From Priapulus caudatus (Eukaryota > Priapulida > Priapulimorpha > Priapulimorphida > Priapulidae), in contig NW_014577083.1 in the NCBI RefSeq assembly GCF_000485595.1, positions 150,932 to 175,931 on the forward strand: a DNA stretch of 25,000 nt, in the 5' to 3' direction. Numbering within the stretch: position 1 is the stretch's first letter; every line of letters starts with the position of its first letter. Below, piece after piece: positions 22,176 to 25,000 of this stretch. Made by a program: the position numbers and the translations under genes. The notes under the pieces are model-generated. The model saw only the letters and a list, made by a program, of their open reading frames with translations, was not told the origin of the DNA and did not search any database.

Positions 22176-22458
22176 GTACGTGTCACCAATCGCGACCCTA
22201 CACGAGAATGATACATTAAGTATAACATACACTATGGTTACTGTAAGTTTGTATCACGAAACATTGAGCTATCTGTATAGCGATCAGCATCTTCAATTTT
22301 CAGCTCCTCTGTTGACTCTTCTCTTCCTCCATTCTCTTCCTTTCTGCCTGAACGCTCTTACTCGACTTCTCTCGCCCGCTATCTCTCCTCTTACGTAGTC
22401 TTTTAGGTCATTTATTCTGTAAGCTGTTGTCTCATTCAGGCATTTTTTAATCGTATAG
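22176..22458 (+). other. shortest eag intron, with pyrimidine-rich stretch
   Basis: This 283-base intron begins GTACGT and ends CGTATAG, phase 1. A TC-rich stretch lies at about 22300-22395. It lies further upstream of the acceptor than a usual polypyrimidine tract. Confidence 0.9.
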
Positions 22459-22655
22459 GAAAGGGTGATGTATTTGGAGATTACTTCTGGAAGGAACAGT
22501 CCCTAGGTCAAGCATGCGCCAATGTCAGAGCGCTCACTTACTGCGACCTGCACATGATCAAACGCAACGCCCTCCTGGAAGTCTTGGAGTTCTATCAATC
22601 GTTTGCGAGCTCCTTTGCGAGAAACTTGATGCTCACATACAATCTGAGGAAAAGG
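22459..22655 (+). CDS. eag: eag exon: second half of CNBHD with intrinsic ligand
   Basis: The exon is 197 bases: two bases complete a glycine codon, then 65 residues follow, ending in phase 0. The acceptor is AATCGTATAG and the donor GTAGGC. No long open frame reports it in full. It encodes [35 protein letters not shown], a final helix, and [16 protein letters not shown]. The YNL triplet matches the intrinsic-ligand motif that fills the nucleotide pocket in EAG structures. It joins to LVFRR in the next exon, as in other EAG proteins. Confidence 0.96.
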
Positions 22656-22758
22656 GTAGGCTTCGATCGGTTATATTAAGTTGTTACCCGCACTGTTCAT
22701 TAATTCCTCATTTTGCCTGTTGGTGTTGTGGTTGGTTTTATTGTTATTGTTGCTGCTG

Positions 22759-22781
22759 TCCTCCTCCTCCTCCTCCTCCTC

Positions 22782-22819
<38 letters not shown>

Positions 22820-22848
22820 TGTTGTTGTTGTTGTTGTTGTTGTTGTTG
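22759..22848. repeat. (TCC)8(TCG)12(TTG)10 triplet array
   Basis: Thirty uninterrupted triplets lie in three pure blocks that differ by one base per step. It is intronic, so the Ser, Arg or Gln runs in its six frames are not protein. Confidence 0.97.
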
Positions 22849-23060
22849 CTTGTAGTTGTTTTTATTGCTGTTGAAGAAGTTTTGGCAAAGTAATATTTTC
22901 ATAATCATTAGCGATACGTCTAAATATAAAGTATGCGCTGGAGTAAACGTAGGCAATACGTAACTATATTATAACAACTTTATATTGTACAACTATATAA
23001 TAATAACTATATACATATATAACTATGTATAACTGTATATAAAAATTATATTGTAAAAAT

Positions 23061-23385
23061 ATAACATAACGTAACGTAACGTAACGTAACGTAACGTAAC
23101 GTAACGTAACGTAACGTAACGTAACGTAACATAACATAACATAAGATATCATAACATAACATAACATAACATAACATAACATAACATAACATAACGTAGC
23201 GGAACGCAACACAAAAGAATAACACAACACAACACAACACAACACAACACAACACAACGCACTACAATGCGATGTAGTACAAAACTCAACGTAGTAGAAT
23301 GAAATACCACGCGCAACCGGACAAAGCACAATGCAATGTAATACACAATGTAAACTTAACATATCACAACGCAATTCAATACAAT
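23061..23385. repeat. pentamer array GTAAC / ATAAC / ACAAC
   Basis: Two ATAAC units are followed by 12 pure GTAAC units (23071-23130), about 13 ATAAC units with two variants (23131-23195), five degenerate units, and about seven AACAC units (23221-23258). The pattern then decays over about 130 bases. Frames on the minus strand (LCYVMLCY-type) are artefacts. Confidence 0.95.
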
Positions 23386-23597
23386 TAAAAAAATAAATCT
23401 GAAATAACATGAGCAACAAACCCGGTGTACATTTTGCGTGCGTAGATTTACGACTAGATCACATTAGAATAGCCATAAATATAACAAAGAAGCCCGATAT
23501 CATACCTGTCGAACGTAATAGAATTTTATTTCAACAAAAGGAAAGTACGAAATTATTCTTAGATGTAACAATCTGCTTCGTCATATTTCTGCTTCAG

Positions 23598-24905
23598 CTC
23601 GTCTTTCGCCGACTCGTTGACGTCAAGCGAGAAAAAGAATGGGAGGAAAGGCGAAAAAACGAACCCGGACTCGACGCGAACGAAGACAGCATTGTACGCA
23701 AAATGTTCTTACGTCTCCGCAAAGTGAGTGACGTCACGCAATTGAACACTCACACGGGAAACGGTGACGTGTCAAGAAAGAGCGATGCCGAGAGAGGGGA
23801 ACAACGCGTCGAATCAGCGAGATATCCTAAGCAAATAATCGTGTCTGAACATAATAGCCCCGCTCATGATCCTCTACCGACCACGACGAATACGGCTCTC
23901 GCCCTCACCAGGGGCAAGAATAGCGGATCGCGGTGGGGCAAAATGATGTCAACAAACAGCGGTAAACCGCAGGAACTGCAGAAGGTCCCTGATGTTCAGG
24001 AACCGTGTAAGGAAGTGCGAGAACGGTCGAATTCTAACTCGGCCAAATTGCCAGCTGTAAAACAATCTCGATGGGGAAAGTTTCTCGGAGGAAGTGGCGA
24101 TACCGAAATAAGAAATTCCCCCATCAAACAGACTGCGATACCTGAAGTGCATCGCGAACCGCAATCAAATAAGGGGAAAACTACGACAAATGTGTTTTCG
24201 CGTTGGGGAGACCAGAATAAATCAGGCATCAGCTTACCACAAACTTCTACATCTAAGGCGGGTCCTTCTGGTTCAGCCGACAGTGGGTTGCCTTGGAGCG
24301 ATAGCGGGAAAAGTGACACCACTTGTTCCTTGCCACCGTCGGGAAATAGTAGTGTCTTGTCCGCGCCAGAGATTCTCACTCTACTACAGGGGTTAACGGA
24401 GATCAGAGTCGAACTGCGAAACAATATGTCGACGATAAATAAAAAAATCGAGAAGATTGACGTGAAAATATCGGGCGTCATGAGCTTCATATCAACTGCG
24501 AGTGAGACGGAGAAGGATAGCATGCGACCACAGTTAGAACGCGAGAGTTCGTGGGACTCCTCGGATTTCTTCTCTAGCTTGAATCAATCGGCGACAACAA
24601 TGCTCAGCAGTCCGCCTATAAAACCCGTCGTAAGCGGGCAGACTAACACACTCGGCGCCACCGGCGACACTCAGGCGAAAATACCCATCACATCTTTCTC
24701 GAAGAATGGCACTACCTCGCGGCTCATCGATGCAGAAACGCAGCGCGCATCGAAGCCGGCTGACACGGCCCTGAAGGATATGAATCCAGCTATATCACGC
24801 CAGTCTTCGAGTGACTTGCTGGCTATGATGGAGACGGAGATAGAAGATCAGAGCACGGGCGCAGCAGCGACTAAAGATGAAAACAGCGACGAGCTATTCT
24901 TTTGA
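23598..24905 (+). CDS. eag: eag terminal exon: post-CNBHD region and C-terminal tail
   Basis: This last exon encodes 435 residues and a TGA stop. The acceptor is TTTCTGCTTCAG. It starts LVFRRLVDVKREKEWEERRK, which continues the previous exon and is conserved in EAG; a nearby calmodulin-binding segment is known in human EAG1. A low-complexity, probably disordered region follows, rich in Ser, Lys and Thr. It contains three SRWG motifs at 23928-23942, 24066-24080 and 24198-24212. A predicted coiled coil (ILTLLQGLTEIRVELRNNM and IEKIDVKISGVM, about 24363-24494) matches the C-terminal tetramerisation helix of EAG channels. The final 130 or so residues are not recognisable and end in NSDELFF. Open frame from an ATG at 23409 to 23597 is intron read-through. 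Confidence 0.95.
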   Translation, partial: LVFRRLVDVKREKEWEERRKNEPGLDANEDSIVRKMFLRLRKVSDVTQLNTHTGNGDVSRKSDAERGEQRVESARYPKQIIVSEHNSPAHDPLPTTTNTALALTRGKNSGSRWGKMMSTNSGKPQELQKVPDVQEPCKEVRERSNSNSAKLPAVKQSRWGKFLGGSGDTEIRNSPIKQTAIPEVHREPQSNKGKTTTNVFSRWGDQNKSGISLPQTSTSKAGPSGSADSGLPWSDSGKSDTTCSLPPSGNSSVLSAPEILTLLQGLTEIRVELRNNMSTINKKIEKIDVKISGVMSFISTASETEKDSMRPQLERESSWDSSDFFSSLNQSATTMLSSPPIKPVVSGQTNTLGATGDTQAKIPITSFSKNGTTSRLIDAETQRASKPADTALKDMNPAISRQSSSDLLAMMETEIEDQSTGAAATKDENSDELFF

Positions 24906-25000
24906 TGGCTTCATTCCACGAAATCGTGCGCCGGATACTAGACAACATAATCATTTCTATAACTCGAATTATCAACGTGCTAAGGTACCTATCGTATTCA
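24906..25000 (+). other. start of eag 3' untranslated region
   Basis: Ninety-five bases follow the stop codon to the window edge. No AATAAA or close variant is seen, so the poly(A) site should lie further downstream. Confidence 0.6.

Larger units (their letters stand above)
22656..23597 (+). other. last eag intron, with two arrays
   Basis: It begins GTAGGC and ends CTGCTTCAG, phase 0. It contains the triplet array at 22759-22848 and the pentamer array at 23061-23385. Confidence 0.92.
13226..24905 (+). other. eag: partial eag potassium channel gene, nine exons
   Basis: This is the gene model that joins the nine CDS exons listed separately. All eight internal introns start with GT and end with AG. 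Intron phases from the upstream entry onward are 1, 1, 0, 0, 1, 1, 0, 1, 0, and every split codon gives the residue expected of EAG channels. The coding total is 3020 bases, about 1006 residues to the TGA at 24903-24905. EAG channels are tetrameric voltage-gated K+ channels of the plasma membrane that set excitability in neurons and muscle. The sequence fits the EAG (KCNH1/5) subfamily better than ERG or ELK, because the S1 entry ([10 protein letters not shown]), the S4 and the CNBHD are closest to fly EAG as I know it. The initiator and roughly the first 80-100 residues are absent and probably lie upstream of the window. This is my own splice reading, without transcript support. Confidence 0.93.

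Noticed and set aside
22514-22956. Frames with poly-Ser, poly-Arg or poly-Gln
   Set aside because: They come from the intronic triplet array after the GTAGGC donor at 22656, in the wrong frame for the channel.
23409-23597. ATG-initiated start of the long last-exon frame
   Set aside because: The EAG homology begins exactly after CTTCAG at 23597, and the upstream residues do not resemble EAG. This is intron read-through.

Overview
The window comes from an intron-rich animal nuclear genome, most likely an invertebrate. The evidence is a multi-exon gene with GT-AG introns, abundant microsatellites and minisatellites, and a protein that reads like invertebrate Ether-a-go-go (EAG, KCNH1/KCNH5 class). 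I cannot name the species from the sequence.

The only gene I can support is a partial eag voltage-gated potassium channel on the + strand. It has nine exons: 13226-13354, 14834-14955, 17534-17926, 18844-19012, 20216-20464, 21098-21297, 21923-22175, 22459-22655 and 23598-24905. All eight internal introns are GT-AG, the phases agree and no frameshift is needed. The join encodes about 1006 residues: the end of the PAS domain, the N-linker, S1-S6 with an SVGFGN filter, the C-linker, the cyclic-nucleotide-binding homology domain with its YNL intrinsic ligand, and a long tail with a coiled coil. The start codon and first part of the PAS domain are not found here.

Bases 1-13225 hold no gene I can support, only repeats. 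A block at 1-2546 (foldback hairpin, unique sequence, 39-bp minisatellite) recurs at about 6790-11246. A 36-bp satellite (4752-6665) lies before the second copy. The second copy also carries a 1.65-kb insert with inverted ends and tandem subrepeats in opposite orientation on its two sides. From about 4899 to 11190 the repeats become ragged with scattered single-base indels, mostly insertions. This looks like unpolished long-read sequence filling an assembly gap, so fine detail there should not be trusted.

The introns are rich in simple repeats. Notable ones are a CCACG array that reverses into a perfect 20-bp hairpin (12881-12924), two mutually complementary GCAC/GTGC tracts (16401-16452 and 17287-17330), a (TCC)8(TCG)12(TTG)10 array (22759-22848), and a pentamer array in blocks GTAAC, ATAAC, ACAAC (23061-23258).

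I see no operon, CRISPR array, RNA gene or clearly new molecular system. The best leads are the probable raw-read gap fill, the foldback-like insert, the complementary intronic tracts, and a triplicated SRWG motif in the channel tail.
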